DNA of 52,679 nucleotides. Source: UBA6770 sp965661115 (GTDB taxonomy: Bacteria > Bacteroidota > Bacteroidia > Flavobacteriales_G > Salibacteraceae). Positions within the stretch are counted from its first letter, which is position 1. Every line of letters starts with the position of its first letter. Location of the stretch: contig CBFICO010000007.1 in assembly GCA_965661115.1 (NCBI GenBank), positions 1-52,679 of the forward strand. Direction: 5' to 3'. The translations under genes and the position numbers were made by a program. Positions 44,364 to 52,197 of this stretch are shown piece after piece. Below the pieces are notes generated by a model. The model searched no databases, was not told where the DNA came from, and was given only the letters and a program-made list of their open reading frames with translations.

Positions 44364-45176
44364 ATGAAAGAAGAAATTTCCCTTGGAGAGCTCGTAGTTA
44401 TTTGTTTAAGATTCACAAAAAAGTACTTACTGTGGTTTGTAATTGCAGCTGCAATAGGAATTGCGTTCGGTTATTACCAACAATCTAAAGTACTTCCCAA
44501 ACATTATAGTGAAGCGATAATATGTAGTGATATTCTTGACGGGCAACGCTTAAGTGAAATAATTACTGATTTCGAGGAAGCCTCCAAGTCAAACAACCTA
44601 GGTTTTTTCGCAGAAAAACTTGGTATTTCAAAAGATAGCGCAGCCAATATCGGTAGTATTAAAATTGAATTTATAAAGCCTGAAATTATATACAGAACTG
44701 ATGTTGACCTTACTAAAGTAAATACCCACCATTGTATAAGGGTAATTTGCTCCACAAAGAGCACCAATATGTTTTCAGTTTTGGAAAATAGTTTAATTGA
44801 AACCTACACCAATCACTCCGAGTCTAAATCCATTGTGGATCAAAGAAAAAAAGGATACAAAGAAACCATTGATAGAATCGTTAAAGACATTGATTTTCTA
44901 ACCGAGCAACGTGAGAAAATGTTCAATAAATTAACCGAAGGCAATGCAAACGTGGACATTAACCAATTCGATAATGAAAGTTCTTTCATTCAAGCTTATG
45001 AAAAGAAAAATATGTACGAGGAGTTATATCTGCGTACCAAAGTAGCTGCACTAATTAAACCATTTAATAAGCACACTATAGCCACCCACTCTAAATTAGG
45101 CGGTATAATCAAAATGGTTGTAATCTGTCTAGCACTTGCATTTGCCGTTGCTGTATTTAGAGAGATAAAAGTCTAA
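44364..45176 (+). CDS. Wzz-like polysaccharide chain-length regulator
   Basis: 270 residues with two membrane helices, ~21-38 and ~246-265, and a periplasmic part between them of mostly helices (SKSIVDQRKKGYKETIDRIVKDIDFLTEQ). This is the Wzz topology, short of the tyrosine-kinase domain found in Wzc. The typical Pro-rich motif before the second helix is missing. It lies divergent from the wzy operon, 54 bases apart, and probably sets polymer length for it. The sequence match to known Wzz is weak; the call rests on topology and place. Confidence 0.75.
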   Translation: MKEEISLGELVVICLRFTKKYLLWFVIAAAIGIAFGYYQQSKVLPKHYSEAIICSDILDGQRLSEIITDFEEASKSNNLGFFAEKLGISKDSAANIGSIKIEFIKPEIIYRTDVDLTKVNTHHCIRVICSTKSTNMFSVLENSLIETYTNHSESKSIVDQRKKGYKETIDRIVKDIDFLTEQREKMFNKLTEGNANVDINQFDNESSFIQAYEKKNMYEELYLRTKVAALIKPFNKHTIATHSKLGGIIKMVVICLALAFAVAVFREIKV

Positions 45177-45211
45177 CTATTTCCTTTCCTTTACCCAAAA
45201 TTTATTTTACC

Positions 45212-47395
45212 ATGAGATTATTTTCTATTGGCTTATTGCTATTTATTGGCGCCACAACTTTTGCTCAATCAGATAAAAAAGAAAACATTTCACTTGAACA
45301 AATTTGGGCTTCGGGTATGTTAAGACCAGATTACGTTTATGGATTAAACTCCATGAACGATGGTGTTCATTATACCTTGCTTGAAAACGACAGAGGTGGT
45401 GCTCAAAAAATCAATCAGTACGCTTATGCTACTGGAGAATTGGTAAAAACTATTCTCGATTTATCTACTGTTCAGCTTGAAGAAACCAAAGGAGTTCCTC
45501 TAAAAATTGACGGTTACTCCTTCTCCAGCGACGAATCTAAACTGATGCTTTCTACCGAAACGGAACGCATTTACCGCCACTCTACGCGATCAAAAAATTA
45601 CGTGTACGATATTGCTAACAAAAGCATCGAATTACTTTCAAGCGAAAAACAACGTGACGCCACCTTTTCTCCTGCTGCCGACAAGGTTGCATTTGTGCGC
45701 AAGAATAACATCTATGTAAAAGACTTAAAAACGAAAACAGAAAACGCCATCACCAACGATGGTAAATTCAATGAAATTATATACGGTGCTACGGATTGGG
45801 TATACGAAGAAGAATTTGCTTTCGATAAAGCTTTTTTCTGGTCGCCTAGCGGAAAACGTATCGCTTTTTATCGTTTCGACGAATCTGAAGTACGCGAATT
45901 TAATATGCCCCTGTACGGAAGTCTTTACCCAAAGGACAACCCTTTTAAATACCCAAAAGCAGGCGAAAAAAACTCTAAAGTGCGCATTGATGTGGTAAAT
46001 ATCGAAGACGGAACTCAAGGAATTTTTACTCCAGATCAAAACGCAGAATACATTCCGAGAATTAAGTGGAGCAGAACCGATGAGTCGTTGGTTATTTACA
46101 CCATGAACCGCCACCAGTCCAATTTAACACTGATTAATTACAACCCTACTACTAATTCGAACACCGTTTTGTATGAAGAAAACAACTCAGCTTACATTGA
46201 CATTACCGATAACTTTTACGTAGTAGGTGAAAACAAAGGGTTTATTTACACCAGCGAAAAATCTGGTTTTAACCATTTGCACTATCAAAGTTGGGATAGT
46301 AAAAAAGACTACCAAATTACAAAAGGCGACTGGGAAGTAACCGAAGTGTATGGTTTTGAAGAAAAAAGTGGGAAAATCTATTTTCAAGCAGCTAAAAATA
46401 CGCCGCTTGAGCGCGAAGTTTACAGCGTTTCCATCAAAGGTGGAGAGCCCAGAAAACTAACGCAATTACAAGGCTGGAACGAATCTACGTTTAGCAAGGG
46501 ATTCAAGTATTTTATTAACTATCATTCTACGGCAACTTCGCCTTTTTACATTTCATTGCACCAAAATAATGGCAAAGAAATTAGAACCTTAAAAGACAAT
46601 TCTACCCTGAACTTAACTTTGGCTAAGCTAAATATCTCTAAACCAGAGTTTATGAAGATCCCGGCTAATGGAGAAGAATTGAATGCCTACATGATTAAAC
46701 CAGCCGATTTCAATCCTAATAAAAAGTTTCCAGTATTAATGTATGTGTACGGTGGACCGGGCTCACAAACGGTAAAAAATTCTTGGGGCGGTCCAAATTA
46801 TTTCTGGTATCAAATGATGGCACAAAAAGGCTACATCATTGTATCGGTTGATAATAGAGGAACTGGCGCGAGAGGCGAAAAATTTAAAAAAGTGACCTAC
46901 AAACAATTGGGCAAATACGAAACTGAAGATCAAATATCGGCGGCTAAATGGCTTGCAGGGCAGAATTATGTTGATGATAAAAGAATTGGAATTTGGGGTT
47001 GGAGTTATGGCGGCTATATGAGCTCGCTGTGTTTGTTTAAAGGGCACGATGTTTTTAAAACTGCCATGGCAGTTGCGCCGGTTACCAATTGGAAATACTA
47101 CGACTCTATTTACACCGAACGCTACATGCAAACACCACAAGAAAATTCGGGTTACGACGAAAACTCTCCGATAACGCACGTCGATTCATTAAAAGGAAAT
47201 TATTTGTTAGTGCACGGTTCAGCCGACGATAACGTGCATTTTCAGAACGCCGTTGAAATGGTGACTGCACTACAAAAAGCGAATAAACAGTTCGACTTTA
47301 TGATGTATCCAAACAAAAACCATGGTATCTATGGTGGTAATACGCGCTATCATCTGTTTCAAATGCTAACGAATTACGTCGAGGAAAACTTATAG
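45212..47395 (+). CDS. Exported dipeptidyl peptidase IV (S9B)
   Basis: 727 residues with a signal peptide (~1-19, ending TFAQ). A beta-propeller (~40-470) holds the N-terminus reader DWVYEEEFAF (E199-E201) followed by FFWSPSGKRIAFYRFDES. The alpha/beta hydrolase part (~490-727) has the nucleophile in GWSYGGYMS (S598), D672 in GSADDNVHF and H704 in NKNHGIYGG. Spacing and motifs match DPP-IV, which removes X-Pro or X-Ala dipeptides from peptide N-termini. The POT transporter gene follows after 85 bases and can take up the products. Periplasmic or outer-membrane facing. Confidence 0.95.
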   Translation: MRLFSIGLLLFIGATTFAQSDKKENISLEQIWASGMLRPDYVYGLNSMNDGVHYTLLENDRGGAQKINQYAYATGELVKTILDLSTVQLEETKGVPLKIDGYSFSSDESKLMLSTETERIYRHSTRSKNYVYDIANKSIELLSSEKQRDATFSPAADKVAFVRKNNIYVKDLKTKTENAITNDGKFNEIIYGATDWVYEEEFAFDKAFFWSPSGKRIAFYRFDESEVREFNMPLYGSLYPKDNPFKYPKAGEKNSKVRIDVVNIEDGTQGIFTPDQNAEYIPRIKWSRTDESLVIYTMNRHQSNLTLINYNPTTNSNTVLYEENNSAYIDITDNFYVVGENKGFIYTSEKSGFNHLHYQSWDSKKDYQITKGDWEVTEVYGFEEKSGKIYFQAAKNTPLEREVYSVSIKGGEPRKLTQLQGWNESTFSKGFKYFINYHSTATSPFYISLHQNNGKEIRTLKDNSTLNLTLAKLNISKPEFMKIPANGEELNAYMIKPADFNPNKKFPVLMYVYGGPGSQTVKNSWGGPNYFWYQMMAQKGYIIVSVDNRGTGARGEKFKKVTYKQLGKYETEDQISAAKWLAGQNYVDDKRIGIWGWSYGGYMSSLCLFKGHDVFKTAMAVAPVTNWKYYDSIYTERYMQTPQENSGYDENSPITHVDSLKGNYLLVHGSADDNVHFQNAVEMVTALQKANKQFDFMMYPNKNHGIYGGNTRYHLFQMLTNYVEENL

Positions 47396-47442
47396 CATAC
47401 CTCAAATCACAATTGGTTCGGTAGTGTGACGAGCAAATATTT

Positions 47443-47450
47443 TATATTCG
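47443..47450 (+). promoter_or_regulatory. Possible -7 box for the POT gene
   Basis: TATATTCG, one mismatch to TAnnTTTG, 30 bases before ATG 47481 in the 85-base gap. The nearest TTG is 27 bases upstream, too far for the usual spacing. Confidence 0.3.
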
Positions 47451-47480
47451 TCAACTTCATTAAAAACAAAAACAATAATT

Positions 47481-49433
47481 ATGTCTGATACTGCTGTTAA
47501 ACAAGGCCACCCAGATGGGTTAATGACCTTGTTCTTCTCAGAAATGTGGGAGCGCTTCTGCTACTACGGAATGCGTACACTGCTTACGCTTTATTTGGTA
47601 AAATCGCTATTAAAAGGTGATGCCGAAGCATCGCTTCTTTATGGTGCATACACAGGCCTAGTGTACGCTGCGCCTATCCTAGGTGGTAGAATGGCCGATA
47701 AGTTTTTAGGTTATAAATATGCAGTTATCCTGGGAGGATTAATGATGGCCTTAGGCGAGTTTTTGATTTTAGGCGGAAACCAAAACTTCTTATTAATCGG
47801 AATGGGTGCACTTATAATTGGAAACGGTTATTTCAAAGCAAACATTTCTACCATTGTAGGTAAATTATATAAAGATGGAGACCCAAAAAGGGATTCAGGA
47901 TTTACCATCTTTTATATTGGAATAAATGTAGGTGCTTTATTAGCAACTACCTTAGTGGCATACGTTGGCGAAACTTACGGCTTTGATAAAGGCTTCGGGC
48001 TTGCAGGAATTGGAATGCTACTAGGAATATTTATTTTCTGGAGTGGACGACAAAAGTATGGTCATGCACCAGGAGTAGATATTCCAGAATTAGGGAAGAA
48101 GAACATAGTTGGCCCTTTAAATTATGTTCAAATAATCACCATTGGCTCATTCTTATTAATTCCACTATGCTATTTGCTAATTCTAAAAAATGAAGTATTA
48201 AACCTAGTCTTTCTAGGACTGTTCTTATACGTAGCAACTACATTGATCTTAGCTGGTATAAAAGAAGATAAAATACAGCAAACCAAAATCTGGAGAGACA
48301 GAATGATTGCCTTAGTAATATTTATGGTTATCAATATTGTTTTCTGGGCTTGTTTTGAACAAGCTGGAACTTCATTAACGCTGTTTGCGGATAGAAATGT
48401 TGACCGAATGATTTTTGGTTGGGAAATGCCAGCTTCCATGACACAATTCTTCAACCCGTTTTTCATTATCACCTTTGGTTCTCTGTTTTCAGTAATGTGG
48501 ATGAAACTAACCAAGATTGGTAAAAACCCAAATATTCCTCTTAAGTTTTCTCTGGGTATTTTACAGTTAGGAATAGGATTCTTGGTTACATACGTTGGTT
48601 TCAAGTTTTCTGAGAATAATCTCGTTCCCATATTAACTTTGGTGTTTTTGTACATGCTACATACTACTGGCGAATTATTTCTTTCTCCAATAGGTTTATC
48701 CATGGTTACCAAGCTTTCTCCAAAGCAAATGGCTGGCACCTCAATGGGCGCATGGTTTTTGAGTTTTGCAATAGCAAACTTGCTCGGAGGGCAAATTGCA
48801 GCACTTACTGGTGGCGGTCACGGTGGAAGTGAAAATGAGGCTGAAGGTTTTACTGAAAAAACTACAGTAGAAGAAGCTTTAGAAATGGCAAATAAAAAAG
48901 AGGAGTTTGCGCAATGGGAAACCTTTTATGAAGTACCTGAAGAAATTGAAGTTGAAAGAAAGTTAAAAAAGGAGATTGAAATTTCAAAAAACATCTCTTA
49001 TCAAGTTTATAAAGATGTTCAAGATTGGGTTGAATTTAGAGAAAGTATTGACTCTAAAGAATCGTATGAACAATGGCTTAATGATAGAGGTGAATTACCA
49101 GAATATTCTAGTGCGGAATCATGGTTAGACAAATCCAATTGGTCGAACTTAAAATTAAGGTATAAGTCTATTATTGAAAAAGACTTAAGCCTAGAGTCAA
49201 ATTCATACAGTTTGAAAGATTGGAAATATTACAGGTCAGGTTTTGATGAATTTAACTCAAACGAAATGATGCTTAAGGAAGCATTCGCAAAGCATAGTGA
49301 TAAGGTTCAAAACGATAGACTTAATAATTACGTGAGTATTTTCACAACTATTGGATTAGTCCTTATTGTCATTAGTATTATCATAGCGTTGATAAGCAAT
49401 CCTCTAAAAAAACTAATGCACGGCGTAGAATAA
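47481..49433 (+). CDS. POT family peptide:proton symporter with large hydrophilic insert
   Basis: 650 residues. Takes up di- and tripeptides with protons. The family motif ExxERFxYYG is intact (E21-G30: EMWERFCYYG), with GRMADKFLGYK and FTIFYIGINVGA later. ACFEQAGTSLTLFAD and LFLSPIGLSMVTKLSPKQMAG are the conserved later segments. Between the penultimate helix (~425-445) and the last (~617-638) lie ~168 hydrophilic, acidic and aromatic residues not found in ordinary POT proteins (~500 residues). Helix count and N-in topology put the insert outside the cytoplasm. It lies downstream of the DPP-IV gene and ends at a strong terminator. Confidence 0.93.
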   Translation: MSDTAVKQGHPDGLMTLFFSEMWERFCYYGMRTLLTLYLVKSLLKGDAEASLLYGAYTGLVYAAPILGGRMADKFLGYKYAVILGGLMMALGEFLILGGNQNFLLIGMGALIIGNGYFKANISTIVGKLYKDGDPKRDSGFTIFYIGINVGALLATTLVAYVGETYGFDKGFGLAGIGMLLGIFIFWSGRQKYGHAPGVDIPELGKKNIVGPLNYVQIITIGSFLLIPLCYLLILKNEVLNLVFLGLFLYVATTLILAGIKEDKIQQTKIWRDRMIALVIFMVINIVFWACFEQAGTSLTLFADRNVDRMIFGWEMPASMTQFFNPFFIITFGSLFSVMWMKLTKIGKNPNIPLKFSLGILQLGIGFLVTYVGFKFSENNLVPILTLVFLYMLHTTGELFLSPIGLSMVTKLSPKQMAGTSMGAWFLSFAIANLLGGQIAALTGGGHGGSENEAEGFTEKTTVEEALEMANKKEEFAQWETFYEVPEEIEVERKLKKEIEISKNISYQVYKDVQDWVEFRESIDSKESYEQWLNDRGELPEYSSAESWLDKSNWSNLKLRYKSIIEKDLSLESNSYSLKDWKYYRSGFDEFNSNEMMLKEAFAKHSDKVQNDRLNNYVSIFTTIGLVLIVISIIIALISNPLKKLMHGVE

Positions 49434-49453
49434 AACTCAAATCAAAATATTTT

Positions 49454-49481
49454 AAAAAGCGGACTGGTTCCGCTTTTTTTT
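49454..49481 (+). terminator. Terminator after POT gene
   Basis: AAAAAGCGGA (49454-49463) pairs with TCCGCTTTTT (49469-49478), loop CTGGT, T-run to 49481. The next ATG is only 5 bases beyond, so the lipoprotein gene depends on read-through or on a promoter inside the POT gene. Confidence 0.85.
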
Positions 49482-49486
49482 GCTTT

Positions 49487-49819
49487 ATGAAATTGATTGT
49501 ATCTTATATCTTTTTGTTTTCACTCTTTAGCTGTAAACCTACTATCACCATTATTCACAAAAACCAAACTGATGTAGATTTCGCTAAAATGGACACTTTG
49601 GATATTTCTGGTGTCTGTTTCCAAATTGATCGACCGCTGAACAAAAATCCACTATTAACCTCAGAAAATTGTGGATTCAACAAAAAGTACTATCAACGAA
49701 GGCTCACAAAAAAAGCCAAGAAAATCAATGCAACCCATGTAATTGTTTTGCAAAATCCCGACTCTATTAAATGTACCATTGAATACTACTTAAGGAACAA
49801 AGCACAGCTTATAGATTAG
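49487..49819 (+). CDS. Small lipoprotein of unknown function
   Basis: 110 residues with a short signal ending in the lipobox LFSC (C16), so it is a probable lipoprotein. The mature part is basic with a few beta-prone stretches (KINATHVIVLQNPDSIKC) and three further Cys that may form disulfides. No family recognised. It begins 5 bases after the terminator of the POT gene and ends 5 bases before a promoter box for the thioredoxin gene, so it is probably its own unit. Similar short lipoproteins are common in this phylum. Confidence 0.7.
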   Translation: MKLIVSYIFLFSLFSCKPTITIIHKNQTDVDFAKMDTLDISGVCFQIDRPLNKNPLLTSENCGFNKKYYQRRLTKKAKKINATHVIVLQNPDSIKCTIEYYLRNKAQLID

Positions 49820-49824
49820 GGTGA

Positions 49825-49832
49825 TATATTTG
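49825..49832 (+). promoter_or_regulatory. -7 box for thioredoxin operon
   Basis: TATATTTG fits TAnnTTTG exactly, 18 bases before ATG 49851. A GTG at 49821 in the same frame would lie upstream of and across this box, so it is not the start. Confidence 0.6.
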
Positions 49833-49850
49833 CAAAATCAAAGATTCAAT

Positions 49851-50405
49851 ATGAGAGTTCTGATAGTTTTAATTGTTGTACTTTTTTCTTATGGTTTAAA
49901 AGCCCAAGCCGTTAACACCATAAATTGGTTAACCATTGAAGAAGCACAGGAAGCGATGAAAACGCAGCCTAAAAAGGTCTTTATCGACTTATATACCGAT
50001 TGGTGTGGCTGGTGTAAACGCATGGACGCAACCACCTTCCAAGACCCGAATGTGGTGCAGTTTATGAATCAGTATTTCTACGCGGTTAAATTCAATGCCG
50101 AAAGAAAAGATACCGTTCGTTTTAACAACTTCGATTTTTACAACTTAAATCCCGCAGGTAAAAGAGGCACACACTTATTTGCCTATTCCTTGTTAGATGG
50201 ACAAATGTCTTATCCTTCTTACGCTATTCTAGACGAGAACTTATCTAGAATCCACGTTGTTCCAGGTTATAAACAAGCTGCGCCTTTTGCTAGTATTTTA
50301 TTGTTTTTTGGCACTAATCAATACCAGCAATACCACAACTATCTGCTCAAACAAATCCAGCAAGAAATGCAAGCGCAAGAACAACAAAACGCAAATCCTA
50401 AATAG
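49851..50405 (+). CDS. Exported thioredoxin-fold protein
   Basis: 184 residues from ATG 49851 with a signal peptide (~1-19, ending LKAQ). The active site is TDWCGWCKRMD with C52 and C55, in the DUF255/thioredoxin_7-like layout (VFIDLYTDWCGWCK, then FQDPNVVQFMNQYF). SYPSYAILDE supplies the cis-Pro region. The tail is rich in Gln. Likely a periplasmic thiol-disulfide protein. It is the first of three genes with 5- and 9-base gaps. From memory a thioredoxin of this type often lies near DPP-IV and POT genes in flavobacteria. Confidence 0.9.
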   Translation: MRVLIVLIVVLFSYGLKAQAVNTINWLTIEEAQEAMKTQPKKVFIDLYTDWCGWCKRMDATTFQDPNVVQFMNQYFYAVKFNAERKDTVRFNNFDFYNLNPAGKRGTHLFAYSLLDGQMSYPSYAILDENLSRIHVVPGYKQAAPFASILLFFGTNQYQQYHNYLLKQIQQEMQAQEQQNANPK

Positions 50406-50410
50406 CAATT

Positions 50411-50596
50411 ATGAACTTCTCTTCTGGACAATTACAGTTTGCTGGTGCCTTTTTAGTGGTATTCATTTTAGTTATGATAGCCGCATACTGGAAGGATAGA
50501 AAAATTATAAAGCAATACTATAAAGGGGTTTATAAACTGTTCTTTATAATTGCTTTTGTACTAGCCTTTTATTGGGTATTGGTAAAGATTCTATAA
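50411..50596 (+). CDS. Small two-helix membrane protein
   Basis: 61 residues. Two hydrophobic helices (~10-25 and ~42-59) flank a basic loop (WKDRKIIKQYYKGVYK), so both ends probably face the periplasm or outside. It starts 5 bases after the thioredoxin stop and ends 9 bases before the MltF-like gene; the tight spacing supports a real gene. No family recognised; it might anchor or assist the neighbouring thioredoxin. Confidence 0.75.
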   Translation: MNFSSGQLQFAGAFLVVFILVMIAAYWKDRKIIKQYYKGVYKLFFIIAFVLAFYWVLVKIL

Positions 50597-50605
50597 TTTG
50601 GGCCC

Positions 50606-52018
50606 ATGCGGTCAATCCTTTACATTTTTCTTTGCATTCTTGTCATTAGTGCATGTAAACCCAATCAACCTAAATCCATTGGGCCTCCTCCTCCTTACTC
50701 ATTCGATTTAGACTCCATAAAGCAAAAGGGTAAAATAACGGCATTAGTCGATAACTCTACTACCAGCTACTTTATTTACAAAGGTCAACCAATGGGGTTT
50801 GAGTATGAATTGCTTGAGCGCTTTGCTAAACATATTGGTGTTGAACTTGAGGTGAAAGTAATCCACAATTTAGATAGTATGGTAAGCTATCTGAACCGTG
50901 GTATAGGCGATGTTGTTGCAGCCAACATTACCGCTACCGCAAAACGAAAAGAAGTTGTTGCTTTCTCAGATGCAATTCACAAAACTCACCAAGTACTCAT
51001 ACAACGAAACAACCGAGATTCTCTGCTAACAGAAGTTGATGATTTAGCCCAAAAAGTAATTCATGTGTGGTCGAATTCTGCCTTTTTAGAACGACTCAAA
51101 AACCTAAGCGCTGAATTGGGCGAACCCATTGATATTATTGCCGTTAACGACGACGATTCTGGGGCTACTTTTAACAAGACACTACAATTAATTGAAGCCG
51201 TTTCTAAAGGTGAAATCGACTATACGGTAGCCGATGAAAACGTTGCTAAAGTTCAACAAAAACTCTACGGAAACCTCAATATCAACTTAGCCATAAGTCT
51301 AGATCAAAGCATTGCGTGGGCATTTAGATTGCCAGATACCAATTTGGTAAAAGCCGCCAACGAATGGCTCAAAATGGAAAAAGAAAAAAAAGATTTTTAC
51401 ACTATCTACCTCAAATACTTTAAAGCGAGAAGTAAACTAAAACAAAAACTCGAAAGCGATTTCTCGTCAGTATCAGGACAAATAAGCCCATATGATGATG
51501 CTATTAAAACAGCTGCTCAAAAATTAAACTGGGACTGGCGTTTACTTGCTGCTCAAATTTATCAAGAATCAAAATTTGATCCTACTGCCGAAGCTTGGAC
51601 GGGTGCTTATGGTCTTATGCAATTGGTACCTCATACAGCTGCCGCTTATGGCTTAGATAGTGTAAATATTTCTTCACCAACTGCCAATATAAATGCAGGC
51701 GTTAATTACCTAAAGTGGATTCAAGAATTTTGGCAGAAAAACATTCCAGATACCGTGCAGTGCCAAAAGTTTGTGCTAGCCTCTTACAATGTTGGGTTAG
51801 GCCATATTATCGATGCTAAAAACCTAGCTGCTAAGTTTGGTGCAAATCCCGCAGTTTGGGATGACAATGTAGAATTATACATTCTAAAAAAATCGGAGGC
51901 AACCTACTATTCCGACGATGTTTGTAAACATGGATACTGCCGCGGAAAAGAACCTTACAATTACGTTAAAAGTATTACCGCCGGCTTTGAGCATTACAAG
52001 AATTTGATTGCGGAGTAA
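50606..52018 (+). CDS. MltF-like lytic transglycosylase lipoprotein
   Basis: 470 residues. A lipobox VISAC with C17, then a periplasmic solute-binding-like domain (~45-265; GFEYELLERFAKHIGVELE) and an SLT domain (~295-470) with the catalytic glutamate E321 in QESKFDP, followed by GAYGLMQLVP and LASYNVGLGHI. This is the MltF arrangement; it cleaves glycan strands to 1,6-anhydro ends. The last two codons and the stop lie inside the left copy of the repeat at 52010, so the end of this gene was probably set by that element. Third gene of the thioredoxin operon. Confidence 0.92.
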   Translation: MRSILYIFLCILVISACKPNQPKSIGPPPPYSFDLDSIKQKGKITALVDNSTTSYFIYKGQPMGFEYELLERFAKHIGVELEVKVIHNLDSMVSYLNRGIGDVVAANITATAKRKEVVAFSDAIHKTHQVLIQRNNRDSLLTEVDDLAQKVIHVWSNSAFLERLKNLSAELGEPIDIIAVNDDDSGATFNKTLQLIEAVSKGEIDYTVADENVAKVQQKLYGNLNINLAISLDQSIAWAFRLPDTNLVKAANEWLKMEKEKKDFYTIYLKYFKARSKLKQKLESDFSSVSGQISPYDDAIKTAAQKLNWDWRLLAAQIYQESKFDPTAEAWTGAYGLMQLVPHTAAAYGLDSVNISSPTANINAGVNYLKWIQEFWQKNIPDTVQCQKFVLASYNVGLGHIIDAKNLAAKFGANPAVWDDNVELYILKKSEATYYSDDVCKHGYCRGKEPYNYVKSITAGFEHYKNLIAE

Positions 52019-52183
52019 AATTGTATCGTGAAGTTTACTATTCCATTATCCTACTAATGTCACTTCGAGTGGTTTTATGGAGCTTGCGGAATAAAATTGT
52101 ATCGAGAAGTCATTTCTTAAATAAATTTCTCGATACAATTCAAATGCACCCTTTGAGGTGCATTTGAATCACTCGAAAAGACA
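52010..52183. repeat. Nested palindromic intergenic repeat
   Basis: The gap 52019-52197 is almost filled by repeat structure. A 25-base direct repeat is at 52010-52034 and 52086-52110 (23 of 25 bases equal); the first copy covers the MltF stop codon. TGTCACTTCGAGTG (52058-52071) and CACTCGAAAAGACA (52170-52183) are outer inverted ends with two mismatches. AATTGTATCGAGAA (52095-52108) pairs with TTCTCGATACAATT (52127-52140), and ATTCAAATGCACC (52138-52150) pairs with GGTGCATTTGAAT (52157-52169). From memory, 'cttcgagtg/cactcgaa' elements with such hairpins are scattered through flavobacterial genomes. No transposase lies inside. It could also act as a terminator for both genes. Confidence 0.8.
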
Positions 52184-52197
52184 GAACCTTGAACAAT

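Noticed and set aside
45725..46114. 129-codon minus-strand frame
   Set aside because: Antisense to the DPP-IV propeller, whose frame is clearly coding.
48170..48739. 189-codon minus-strand frame
   Set aside because: Lies fully antisense to the POT gene; no recognisable features.
49821..49850. GTG start for the thioredoxin gene
   Set aside because: It would lie before and across the -7 box; the signal peptide begins at ATG 49851.
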